A stretch of 41,541 nucleotides of DNA, from contig JBJOPS010000060.1 of assembly GCA_046050465.1 (NCBI GenBank), positions 1 to 41,541 of the forward strand. Reading direction: 5' to 3'. Both the position numbers and the translations under genes were made by a program. The notes under the pieces are model-generated. The model did not search any database and was not told where the DNA came from. It worked only from the letters and a program-made list of their open reading frames with translations. Below, in pieces: positions 6,694 through 14,470 of the stretch (positions are counted from its first letter, which is position 1; each line of letters starts with the position of its first letter). This stretch comes from Egaibacter sp046050465. GTDB taxonomy: Bacteria; Pseudomonadota; Gammaproteobacteria; Burkholderiales; Burkholderiaceae_C.

Positions 6694-9621
6694 TCATTGG
6701 CATGATTCGCACGTCGGGTCATCAATGCCGCAGAACTTGATGTCGGTAGCAGGATTAGATGCCATTTGTAGTTGCACGGCTGCAGCTGCTGCGGCCGCAT
6801 CCAATGCACTCATACCAGTCAGTTCCGTCGAGCGAGGTTCGCTGCCTGAAGAAACGGCGTTCATGCGCCCGGCATTCACGGTGGATTTTTCCACATGAGT
6901 TGCCGACATAGTGCGCAAATAGTAAGTGGTCTTCAAGCCGCGAATCCAAGCCAATTTGTAGGTGTCATCCAGCTTCTTGCCTGAGGCGCCAGCCATATAG
7001 ATATTGAGCGACTGCGCCTGATCGATCCACTTCTGCCGACGTGCAGCAGCTTCGACAAGCCATTGGGTCTCTACTTCGAAAGCCGTGGCATACAGTGACT
7101 TGACTTCCTGTGGAACCCGGTCAATCGGACTAAGGGAGCCATCGAAGTGCTTGAGATCCATGACCATGACATCGTCCCAAAGGCCGAGACGTTTGAGGTC
7201 ACGCACCAGATAGTTGTTGATGATGGTGAACTCGCCGGACAGGTTCGATTTGACGGACAGGTTTCCAAAACAGGGTTCAATGGACGCGTCCACACCGATG
7301 ATGTTGGAGATGGTGGCCGTCGGGGCGATGGCAACGCAATTGGAGTTGCGCATGCCATCTCGGGCGATCTTCTTGCGCAGAGTGTCCCAATCCAGTGTGG
7401 ACGACCGATCTACCTCAACATAACCACCACGCTCACGCGCCAGCATGTCCAGGGTATCAATAGGCAGGATGCCTTGGTCCCATAGTGAGCCTTTGTAGCT
7501 GGAGTACTGCCCACGCTCTCGTGCCAGCTCGGTGGACGCCCAATAAGCGTAGTAACACACCGCCTCCATGGATTTGTCAGCAAAATCGACGGCTGCTTCG
7601 CTTGCATAGGGAATGCGCAGCTCATACAGGCTGTCCTGGAAAGCCATCACCCCCAGGCCGACCGGACGGTGCCGCATGTTCGAGTCACGGGCCTTTTTGA
7701 CGGCGTAGTAATTGATGTCGATCACGTTGTCCAGCATACGCATGGCGATCGAGATGGTCTTTTGCAACTTGGCGTGGTCCACGCCGCCATCTTTCAGGTG
7801 CTGAAGCAGATTCACGGAGCCAAGGTTACAGACTGCCGTTTCCGTGTCGCTGGTATTCAGCGTGATCTCCGTGCACAGGTTGGACGAGTGAACGACGCCA
7901 GCATGTTGCTGCGGTGAACGAACATTGCACGCGTCTTTGAACGTGATCCATGGATGCCCGGTCTCGAACAGCATGGTCAGCATTTTTCGCCAGAGGTCGG
8001 CAGCAGGCAGTGTCCGCGACGGCTTGATTTCACCGCGTGCAGCTTTTTCTTCGTACGCGACATAGGCCTTTTCAAAATCAGCCCCGAACTTGTCGTGCAG
8101 GTCGGGCACATTGCTGGGCGAGAACAGGGTCCAGAATCCTTTTTCCATGACGCGACGCATAAACAGGTCAGGAATCCAGTTGGCGGTGTTCATGTCATGT
8201 GTGCGGCGGCGATCATCACCGGTGTTCTTGCGCAACTCCAGGAACTCTTCAATATCCAGATGCCAGGTTTCCAGATAGGTGCAAACGGCACCCTTGCGCT
8301 TGCCACCCTGATTGACGGCAACGGCTGTATCGTTGACGACTTTCAGGAACGGCACGACACCCTGCGATTCGCCGTTGGTCCCCTTGATGTGCGAGCCGAG
8401 AGCGCGTACACGTGTCCAGTCATTGCCCAGCCCGCCGGCAAATTTGGATAGCAAGGCATTTTCCTTGATGGACTCGTAAATTCCGTCCAGATCATCGGGT
8501 ACGGTGGTCAGGTAGCAGCTAGAGAGCTGCGAACGCAACGTACCGCTGTTGAACAGAGTAGGCGTGCTGGACATGAAGTCAAAGCTCGACAGTACTTCAT
8601 AAAACTCGATGGCACGCGCTTCACGATCAATCTCGTTGAGCGACAGACCCATGGCAACCCGCATGAAAAAGGCCTGTGGCATCTCAATGCGTGTCTTGCC
8701 AATGTGCAGGAAGTAGCGGTCATACAGCGTCTGCAGGCCAAGGTAATCAAACTTCAGATCGCGCTCAGGTTTCAATGCGGCGCCCAGGCGGTTCAGATCA
8801 AACTGCTGCAGTTTTTCGTCCAGTAACTCGGCATCCACCCCGCGTTTGATGAATTGCGGAAAATAGTCGATGTAGGCTTGCCCCATTTCAGCCTGGTCGA
8901 CATCCTTGCCCAGGACTTCCTTGGCAATCGTGTGGAACAGCAGGCGCGCGGTGGCGAAGGTGTAGTCCGGATCTTTCTCAATCAGAGTACGGGCTGCCAG
9001 GACCGAGGCTTTGTAAACCTCGTCCATGGGGACGCCGTCATACAGGTTGCGCATAGTCTCTGCCATGATCGGATCTGGCTTGATGTCTGCGCCCAAGCCG
9101 GCACAAGCGTTCTGAATGAGATTTTGCAAACGGCTCAGGTCAAGAACGATGCGCTGACCATTGTCCAGAGCATGCAGTACAGGGGCTGAGGGTGCCTCCT
9201 GCGTGATTTTTTTGGCGCGCTCTTGCGCCCGCTTTTCGCGATACAACACATAAGCACGTGCGATTTCATGATGACCGCCCCGCATCAGCCCTAACTCAAC
9301 CTGATCCTGGACGTCTTCTATATGAAACGTTCCACCCCCGGGACGTGAGCGCATGAGCGCACGGATGACAGCCTGTGTCAAACCATCAACCATTTCCCTC
9401 ACGCTGGCTGAGGCAGCTCCTTGAGTTCCATGCACTGCAAGAAATGCTTTCATCATCGCAACCGCGATCTTGTTGGGTTCAAACGGAACGACTGCCCCAT
9501 TACGGCGGATGACCTGGTATTGCTGGAATAAACCGAGAGCGGCAGCGGCACCATTGTCAGAGCTGTGAAGCTCAGGAGTACTGGTATGAATTGAGCGGGA
9601 AGCGTTGGTAGCGGTTTGCAT
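6694..9621 (-). CDS. nrdA: Class Ia ribonucleotide reductase, alpha (catalytic) subunit
   Basis: The catalytic subunit (975 aa) converts ribonucleoside diphosphates to deoxy forms. An N-terminal ATP-cone (from about residue 34, with the VVPFEPNKIAVAM segment) provides dATP/ATP regulation. Active-site regions follow: SSCYLTT, NLCTEI and the NLGSVNL loop. The C-terminal redox pair is in the tail ending CESCQ. The start is the ATG at 9621, preceded by GAGGA at ideal spacing; the open frame extends 38 codons further upstream but crosses the promoter. Transcription is probably controlled by NrdR through the boxes at 9705-9752. Confidence 0.97.
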   Translation of the reverse strand: MQTATNASRSIHTSTPELHSSDNGAAAALGLFQQYQVIRRNGAVVPFEPNKIAVAMMKAFLAVHGTQGAASASVREMVDGLTQAVIRALMRSRPGGGTFHIEDVQDQVELGLMRGGHHEIARAYVLYREKRAQERAKKITQEAPSAPVLHALDNGQRIVLDLSRLQNLIQNACAGLGADIKPDPIMAETMRNLYDGVPMDEVYKASVLAARTLIEKDPDYTFATARLLFHTIAKEVLGKDVDQAEMGQAYIDYFPQFIKRGVDAELLDEKLQQFDLNRLGAALKPERDLKFDYLGLQTLYDRYFLHIGKTRIEMPQAFFMRVAMGLSLNEIDREARAIEFYEVLSSFDFMSSTPTLFNSGTLRSQLSSCYLTTVPDDLDGIYESIKENALLSKFAGGLGNDWTRVRALGSHIKGTNGESQGVVPFLKVVNDTAVAVNQGGKRKGAVCTYLETWHLDIEEFLELRKNTGDDRRRTHDMNTANWIPDLFMRRVMEKGFWTLFSPSNVPDLHDKFGADFEKAYVAYEEKAARGEIKPSRTLPAADLWRKMLTMLFETGHPWITFKDACNVRSPQQHAGVVHSSNLCTEITLNTSDTETAVCNLGSVNLLQHLKDGGVDHAKLQKTISIAMRMLDNVIDINYYAVKKARDSNMRHRPVGLGVMAFQDSLYELRIPYASEAAVDFADKSMEAVCYYAYWASTELARERGQYSSYKGSLWDQGILPIDTLDMLARERGGYVEVDRSSTLDWDTLRKKIARDGMRNSNCVAIAPTATISNIIGVDASIEPCFGNLSVKSNLSGEFTIINNYLVRDLKRLGLWDDVMVMDLKHFDGSLSPIDRVPQEVKSLYATAFEVETQWLVEAAARRQKWIDQAQSLNIYMAGASGKKLDDTYKLAWIRGLKTTYYLRTMSATHVEKSTVNAGRMNAVSSGSEPRSTELTGMSALDAAAAAAAVQLQMASNPATDIKFCGIDDPTCESCQ

Positions 9622-9704
9622 TATGTCCTCATCGATGGCGATATTTTTGGTTTTGTGAGCGTGACAGGCTGTGTTGTGTTGCGGGATCTGCGCGAGTGTA
9701 CTGC

Positions 9705-9752
9705 ACACTATATCTGGGGTCAGGTCGCATAGCAAGCCACTACAGGTAGTGT
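9705..9752 (-). promoter_or_regulatory. nrdA promoter overlapped by two NrdR-type boxes
   Basis: On the minus strand TTGCTA (9730-9735) and TATAGT (9707-9712) are separated by exactly 17 bp, a good sigma-70 promoter. Two 16-bp sites resembling the NrdR consensus (acaCwAtATaTwgtgt) lie at 9705-9720 (about 13/16) and 9737-9752 (about 12/16, with the symmetric core CACTAC-AG-GTAGTG). Their starts are 32 bp apart, the three-turn spacing typical of NrdR tandems. One box covers the -10 and the other abuts the -35, so binding would block polymerase. nrdR itself is not in the window. Confidence 0.78.
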
Positions 9753-9842
9753 ACCGCGCAGATATTCAGAACATCGTGAAAATGCGTGAATTCCAAGGGC
9801 TATAGCCACTATTGATATTGGGGATGCTAATTTTGCGACTAA

Positions 9843-9979
9843 GGAAGGTCTGCAAACCCCAGCAAGCTGAGATTTGAATGGACGACACTACGTTTATGAA
9901 ACAAATCAGCCTTGCCACCACCGGATTTGAACTTCTCTATTAACCTTCAACTCTCGCCATGGCGGGGGGCAGACCTTGC
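9843..9979 (+). mobile_element. Remnant of an IS5-family insertion sequence (internal deletion)
   Basis: The left end reads GGAAGGTCTGCAAACCCC (9843-9860); the right end (to 9979), reverse complemented, reads GCAAGGTCTGCCCCCC, so both terminal inverted repeats survive with a few differences. The flanks are CTAA (9839-9842) and CTAG (9980-9983), matching the YTAR-type 4-bp target duplication of IS5 elements with one change. Inside is the start of a transposase reading frame. Only 137 bp remain of about 1.1-1.2 kb. The right-hand flank coincides with the stop codon of the neighbouring gene. The stretch 9753-9838 holds nothing I recognise. Confidence 0.65.
9896..9943 (+). pseudogene. N-terminal fragment of an IS5-family transposase
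   Basis: An ATG at 9896 begins MKQISLATTGFELLY followed by TAA. The first 13 residues resemble the N-terminus I remember for betaproteobacterial IS5-type transposases; everything after is deleted. Identity is from memory of the family, so moderate confidence. Confidence 0.5.
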
Positions 9980-12295
9980 CTAGTGCAGTATCACGTACAT
10001 GGCATCGGATGGAAAGCGCAGGCTTACGCCCGTTTTTGATTTCGCCAGTGCCAGGGTTTGAGTAGCCATGCCGTTCATGTCGAGTATCGTCGCGGAATTC
10101 AGGTTGATGTTATTGACGGTTACGTCCAGTTCAGCCTTGATTACCTGCCAGGGTGATCGGCCATAGGAGACTACTTCGAAGCCACTCAAGGTTTGCCCAT
10201 CTTCAAGCTTGATGGACACAGGCGTATCGCGCCACCCGGTTGGCCTGCTTTGCGTGGCGTATTGCAACAGGATTCGTTTAGAGATTTTCAACGGAGCTCC
10301 GTCCAGAGAGACTGCCATCGCAGCGCCAAATACATTGCCTGAGGTGAACTGCACATCCTGTAGCTGATGCGTTGGTGCACGCCAGAAATGTGCGGCCACA
10401 CCCTGCACATGGGTCGCATCAACAGTGCTGAACCCCAGTGCATGATTGAACACCAGCTCGCCTGTATTGGACAGCACGTGTCCGGGCTCAATCAGTTTGT
10501 CAAATGGCCCCGCCCGCGACTGTGCAGGGTCCTTCCCGAAAGCCACTTGCACGGGCCCCACCAGAAACGCATCGGGGGATATGCCGGTCTTCACGCTGGA
10601 GGCCCTGGCGATGTCGCCTGCGTCGCGATTGGGGTCAAAACTGGGTGCTTCGGCCAGGATGGGTGTCTTGCGGTCCCACAGATCCTGCAGCGCCCGATTT
10701 TCCAGTACTGCCGGTGTACCACGCTTGATGTAGCCCAGCCGATAGGCCAATGCTGCGGCAGGAAAGCTGCCCAGCATGTCCGGCGTGCCAAAAAGCCATT
10801 TGCCTTGTGACGGCAAAAATCCGTTCGCGGATTGAGGTGGCGTCCACCCCTCTTCGTTTCGGGTTGAGAACCAGTAAAACCCGTCCACGCCAGTGAGTGA
10901 TGAGTAGGTGGCAATCAGAAATGGTCCCTCTGCCGAAAACCCGTTGGGCATGATCCAGCCACCCTCGGTCAGCAGCATGGGCCGCCCCAGGGTTTGCTTC
11001 AGGTTGATCGGCAGCAGGCGGGGACTGAGCAGCACGCTGTCGCTGGTGAACTTGTCGCCATTCACAATGGCCCAGCCTTCGTTGGGTCCCTTGTGAATGC
11101 CTCCGGTGTAAACATTGGCGGCATCCACATCGGCTGCTGTGTAGGACCAGCGCTCGGCGTCGTTCAAATGCACGCTGCTCGCGGTTTTCCAGTTGCCCGC
11201 GTTCACCAGTTGCTTCACGCCAAGATCCTGACGCAGAAAGTCCACCATTTTTCGGTTGAAGGTGTGCATGGTGCGGGCGTAAAACTCGGTCTGGTCGGCC
11301 AGTCGTGTTGCCTTGGCGCCGCGTAAATCACCCAGATCGCCCACGATGGGCAGGCGACGCGGTGTTTGCGTCATCTCCCAGATGTTCAATAACGTCCAGC
11401 GCCCATCGGCAGGTGTATCTGCGGCATCGCCAGCCCCTTTCCAGGCGCTCTGCAGGTTGTCCCTTGAACCATATTTCTGCACGAGAAATTCACCATAACG
11501 ACGCTCTAGCGCCTGTCGCTGCGGGCCCTTGATGCCATTCACGGTCCAGAACAGCAGACTGTCTTCGTTCTGGAGCTGGAAGATCGCCACACTGGCGTCC
11601 TGGGCCAGCGTCAGGCCGGTATAGGGGTTTTTCTCGGTCAACAATTTTCGCAGCCAGACCTTATAGGCGGCTTGCAGTGGCTCATCAAAAAACAGCAAAC
11701 CCAGAGCGGACTGTCGGGCGTCGCCTGCAATACCCCAGGCGGCTGAGAATTTCATTGGCACAGCCCAGTACGGGGAGATCGTTGTGTAAATGCCTTCCTT
11801 GCGCATGGCCGCTACGGTGCGCCAAATGGCGTCGCGCTCCGCTTCATTGATGTCAGTGATGGCAGCGCCAGGATTTTTGATCAGGTTCGGGCTCAATTGC
11901 TGGTGCAGACGCACCATGTTCACGCCACGTTTGGCCAGAAAGCGGGCGTGTCGGGCGAGATTGGGGATGCCCTGGGCCCAGAGTGGACGAATAGCGTCTG
12001 TGTGATTCGCCACGCTGCTGTTGACGGCCCAGAAGCGCAAAGGCTGCCCGTCGCCGCGAACAAAGTCGCCTTTCCCGTCGACTCGTACAAAACCGGTTTC
12101 ACCCGCTGTTTTTTCGTTGAGTGACCGCAAATCCACCAGGGCCCCTGTGCTGAATGTGTCATGTGCTGGTTCAAAAGCCCAGGTTTGAGAGCCTCCCCAT
12201 TCGATGGCTTGAGCACGCGCCGTCACAACACTCGCCAGCAGGAGCAGGGCGAACCACAGGACGCGCCGGTAACGTTTGTCAAGGCTGTCAGACAT
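9980..12295 (-). CDS. Exported glycoside-hydrolase-like protein (clan GH-A fold suspected)
   Basis: The product has 771 aa with a signal peptide: basic RYRR, a hydrophobic stretch at about 12-26, and probable cleavage after ARAQA. The middle looks like a (beta/alpha)8 hydrolase. LQNED places an Asn-Glu pair at about 243-244, as for the acid/base of clan GH-A. LLTEGGW gives Glu at about 444 as a candidate nucleophile. About 300 C-terminal residues look like beta-rich accessory domains. The substrate is unknown. Its ATG overlaps the ybeY stop by 8 bp (ATGTCTGA), so it is the third gene of the phoH-ybeY operon, where many relatives have a corC-type gene instead. The stop codon lies in the target site of the IS remnant. 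Confidence 0.7.
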   Translation of the reverse strand: MSDSLDKRYRRVLWFALLLLASVVTARAQAIEWGGSQTWAFEPAHDTFSTGALVDLRSLNEKTAGETGFVRVDGKGDFVRGDGQPLRFWAVNSSVANHTDAIRPLWAQGIPNLARHARFLAKRGVNMVRLHQQLSPNLIKNPGAAITDINEAERDAIWRTVAAMRKEGIYTTISPYWAVPMKFSAAWGIAGDARQSALGLLFFDEPLQAAYKVWLRKLLTEKNPYTGLTLAQDASVAIFQLQNEDSLLFWTVNGIKGPQRQALERRYGEFLVQKYGSRDNLQSAWKGAGDAADTPADGRWTLLNIWEMTQTPRRLPIVGDLGDLRGAKATRLADQTEFYARTMHTFNRKMVDFLRQDLGVKQLVNAGNWKTASSVHLNDAERWSYTAADVDAANVYTGGIHKGPNEGWAIVNGDKFTSDSVLLSPRLLPINLKQTLGRPMLLTEGGWIMPNGFSAEGPFLIATYSSLTGVDGFYWFSTRNEEGWTPPQSANGFLPSQGKWLFGTPDMLGSFPAAALAYRLGYIKRGTPAVLENRALQDLWDRKTPILAEAPSFDPNRDAGDIARASSVKTGISPDAFLVGPVQVAFGKDPAQSRAGPFDKLIEPGHVLSNTGELVFNHALGFSTVDATHVQGVAAHFWRAPTHQLQDVQFTSGNVFGAAMAVSLDGAPLKISKRILLQYATQSRPTGWRDTPVSIKLEDGQTLSGFEVVSYGRSPWQVIKAELDVTVNNINLNSATILDMNGMATQTLALAKSKTGVSLRFPSDAMYVILH

Positions 12296-12740
12296 ATGGA
12301 TTGCGAATTCCCAGCCCCGTCAATATGGCAATCTCCCGCTCTTCCATAGCCTGTGCATCGGTTTCGCTGGTTTCATGGTCCCAGCCTTGCGCGTGCAGGG
12401 CGCCGTGGACCAGCAAATGTGCGTAGTGGGCTTGCAGGGTTCTGCGGTTCTCTTTGGCCTCTTTGGCGATGACCGGTGCGCACAGCACCAGATCGGCGGT
12501 GACCACTGGGGCTTGCGTGTAGTCAAAAGTCAGCACGTTGGTCGCGTAGTCTTTGTGCCGGTAGTCGCGGTTGAGCGCCTGGCCTTCCTCGGCATCGACG
12601 ATGCGCACGGTGATTTCGGCGTCCGAATTCAAGGCATGGCGAATCCAGCGCGTGACCTTGTGACGGGGCAGCGCTGCACGGTGACGGGCGGCGTTGTGCA
12701 GTTTGCCGAATTGAAGCGACAAAGTGAGTTTTTTCAGCAT
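12288..12740 (-). CDS. ybeY: Endoribonuclease YbeY, 16S rRNA maturation factor
   Basis: This is a 150-aa zinc-dependent RNase of the UPF0054 family, involved in 16S rRNA 3'-end maturation and ribosome quality control. The metal motif H-x3-H-x5-H is complete: His112, His116 and His122 in HLLVHGALHAQGWDH. The ATG at 12740 gives the family N-terminus (MLKKLTLSLQ). The frame is open upstream to 12938, through the repeat and into phoH, but that part is not family sequence. No good Shine-Dalgarno is visible. The 55-bp gap to phoH is filled almost entirely by a copy of the dispersed repeat. Confidence 0.93.
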   Translation of the reverse strand: MLKKLTLSLQFGKLHNAARHRAALPRHKVTRWIRHALNSDAEITVRIVDAEEGQALNRDYRHKDYATNVLTFDYTQAPVVTADLVLCAPVIAKEAKENRRTLQAHYAHLLVHGALHAQGWDHETSETDAQAMEEREIAILTGLGIRNPYV

Positions 12741-12749
12741 ATTTATGAA

Positions 12750-12805
12750 TGAAATTGGCCTTTGTCCCTTGTCATATATGCGCAGATAGCTATTATTATG
12801 ATAGC
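12750..12805 (+). repeat. Dispersed 56-bp repeat, copy 1 (phoH-ybeY junction)
   Basis: This copy starts TGAAATTGGCC and ends in the 17-nt hairpin GCTAT-N7-ATAGC (12789-12805). It is the same length as the copies at 15564, 29207 and 31318, and about 70% identical to the 15564 copy without gaps. The phoH stop codon (TAA, complement of 12796-12798) falls in the hairpin loop, so the repeat encodes the last residues and stop of PhoH. Confidence 0.85.
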
Positions 12806-13740
12806 GAATCGCTGCGTTTTCGGGGTGCATCGTAGGCATCCACAATCCGCGCGACCAGCGGGTGGCGCACCACATCGGCGCTGGTGAAGCGGCAAATTGC
12901 AATGCCCTTGATACGCTTGAGCACCCGCTCGGCGTCAATCAGTCCGCTGAGCTGGGTTTTGGGCAGGTCGATCTGGCTCACGTCGCCCGTCACCACCGCT
13001 TTGGCACCAAAGCCGATGCGCGTGAGAAACATTTTCATCTGCTCGGTAGTCGTGTTTTGCGCTTCGTCCAGGATGATGAACGCGTTGTTCAGCGTGCGTC
13101 CGCGCATGAAAGCCAGCGGTGCGATCTCGATGGCTTGTCGCTCAAACGCTTTTTGCGCCTGCTCAAAACCCATCAGGTCGTAGAGCGCGTCATACAGCGG
13201 GCGCAGATAGGGGTCTATCTTCTGGTTCAAGTCGCCTGGCAAAAAGCCCAGGCGCTCACCGGCTTCGACCGCCGGGCGGGTGAGCACGATGCGCTGCACC
13301 GTGCTGCGCTGCAGGGCGTCTACCGCCATGGCCACAGCCAGATAGGTTTTGCCGGTACCGGCGGGGCCGATGCCAAACGTGATGTCGTGGCTGGCGATGT
13401 TGTCCAGATACGTGGCCTGGTTGGGTGTGCGGGCGCGCAGGTCGGCGCGGCGGGTTTGCAGGCCCGAGGCATCGCCATCCACCATGTTGGTGTCACCTGC
13501 CAGCATTAACTGCACTGTGGCTGTGGTGATGGGGCGAGCCGCTATTTCATACAGCGCCTGCAGCATTTCCATGGCACGCTTGGCCTTGACCTTGGTGCCG
13601 TCCACCTTGAACTGCTCGTGGCGATGCGCGATCTTCACCCCCAGAGCTATTTCGATGGTGCGCAGGTGCTCATCCGTAGGGCCGCATAGATGGGTCAGGC
13701 GGGCGTTGTTGGGGGGCGAAAACAGGTGTCTGAGAATCAA
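12796..13740 (-). CDS. phoH: PhoH-family ATPase (PhoL/YbeZ)
   Basis: This is a 314-aa cytoplasmic P-loop ATPase that usually partners YbeY in RNA metabolism. An N-terminal domain of about 110 residues precedes the Walker A loop GPAGTGKT (125-132) and the Walker B-like segment ILDEAQNTT in the C-terminal half. It is the first gene of a phoH-ybeY-hydrolase operon, divergent from ruvA with 66 bp between starts. Its last codons and stop lie in a copy of the dispersed repeat, so its C-terminus may differ from relatives by a few residues. Confidence 0.93.
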   Translation of the reverse strand: MILRHLFSPPNNARLTHLCGPTDEHLRTIEIALGVKIAHRHEQFKVDGTKVKAKRAMEMLQALYEIAARPITTATVQLMLAGDTNMVDGDASGLQTRRADLRARTPNQATYLDNIASHDITFGIGPAGTGKTYLAVAMAVDALQRSTVQRIVLTRPAVEAGERLGFLPGDLNQKIDPYLRPLYDALYDLMGFEQAQKAFERQAIEIAPLAFMRGRTLNNAFIILDEAQNTTTEQMKMFLTRIGFGAKAVVTGDVSQIDLPKTQLSGLIDAERVLKRIKGIAICRFTSADVVRHPLVARIVDAYDAPRKRSDSLS

Positions 13741-13806
13741 GCTGATAATTCCTGAAAGAGTGCCTCATCATAGGCAGGAAATCAGACAACTCACCACAGG
13801 CACAAG

Positions 13807-14382
13807 ATGATTGGCAAATTAACAGGCACGCTGAGCGACAAAAACCCGCCCATGCTGCTGGTGGACTGTGGTGGTGTGGGCTACGAAGTGCATGTGCCCA
13901 TGAGCACCTTTTACAACCTGCCCGCTGTGGGTGACAAGGTGTCGCTGCTGACGCATTTTGTGGTGCGCGAAGACGCCCAGATTCTGTACGGATTTGGTTC
14001 ATCGGCCGAGCGCGAGGCGTTTCGCCAGCTCATCAGGATTTCCGGCGTGGGGCCGCGCACGGCCCTGTCGGTGCTGTCGGGCATGAGTGTGGGTGAACTG
14101 GCCCAGGCCATCACGCTGCAGGAAGCGGGTCGGCTGGTGAAGGTGCCCGGCATCGGCAAGAAGACTGCCGAACGGTTGCTGCTGGAGCTCAAGGGCAAGC
14201 TGGGGACTGACATCGGTGTGCCCACCAGTCTGGCCAGTGATGCGCAGGCTGATATCCTGCAGGCGCTGCTGGCACTGGGTTATAGCGACAAGGAAGCAGC
14301 GGTGTCGCTGAAGGCCTTGCCAGCGGATGTGGGGGTGAGTGACGGTATCAAATTGGCGCTTAAGACACTGGCGAAATTATAA
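13807..14382 (+). CDS. ruvA: Holliday junction DNA helicase subunit RuvA
   Basis: RuvA (191 aa) binds four-way junctions and loads RuvB for branch migration. The N-terminal OB fold begins MIGKLTGTL; two helix-hairpin-helix motifs are seen (RISGVGPRTAL and KVPGIGKKTAE); the C-terminal domain ends GIKLALKTLAKL and contacts RuvB. Length and motifs are normal. It is followed by ruvB after 88 bp. The divergent phoH shares the upstream region 13741-13806, which should hold both promoters, though none is obvious. Confidence 0.97.
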   Translation: MIGKLTGTLSDKNPPMLLVDCGGVGYEVHVPMSTFYNLPAVGDKVSLLTHFVVREDAQILYGFGSSAEREAFRQLIRISGVGPRTALSVLSGMSVGELAQAITLQEAGRLVKVPGIGKKTAERLLLELKGKLGTDIGVPTSLASDAQADILQALLALGYSDKEAAVSLKALPADVGVSDGIKLALKTLAKL

Positions 14383-14433
14383 AGAGCTCGATGGTTTATT
14401 TCCATATCCGGCGAGCAGACTGGTTATAGTCAG
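14375..14433 (+). repeat. Possible decayed copy of the dispersed repeat between ruvA and ruvB
   Basis: The stretch TCCATATCCGGCGAGCAG followed by ACTGGTTATAG resembles the second half of the 29207 copy (TCCATTATGCGTGAGCAG then a hairpin ending TGTAGC). The terminal hairpin is not intact, so the assignment is weak. Confidence 0.3.
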
Positions 14434-14470
14434 GCTCGAACCACCCGTCCCCAGCCCTGTACCACCTGCT

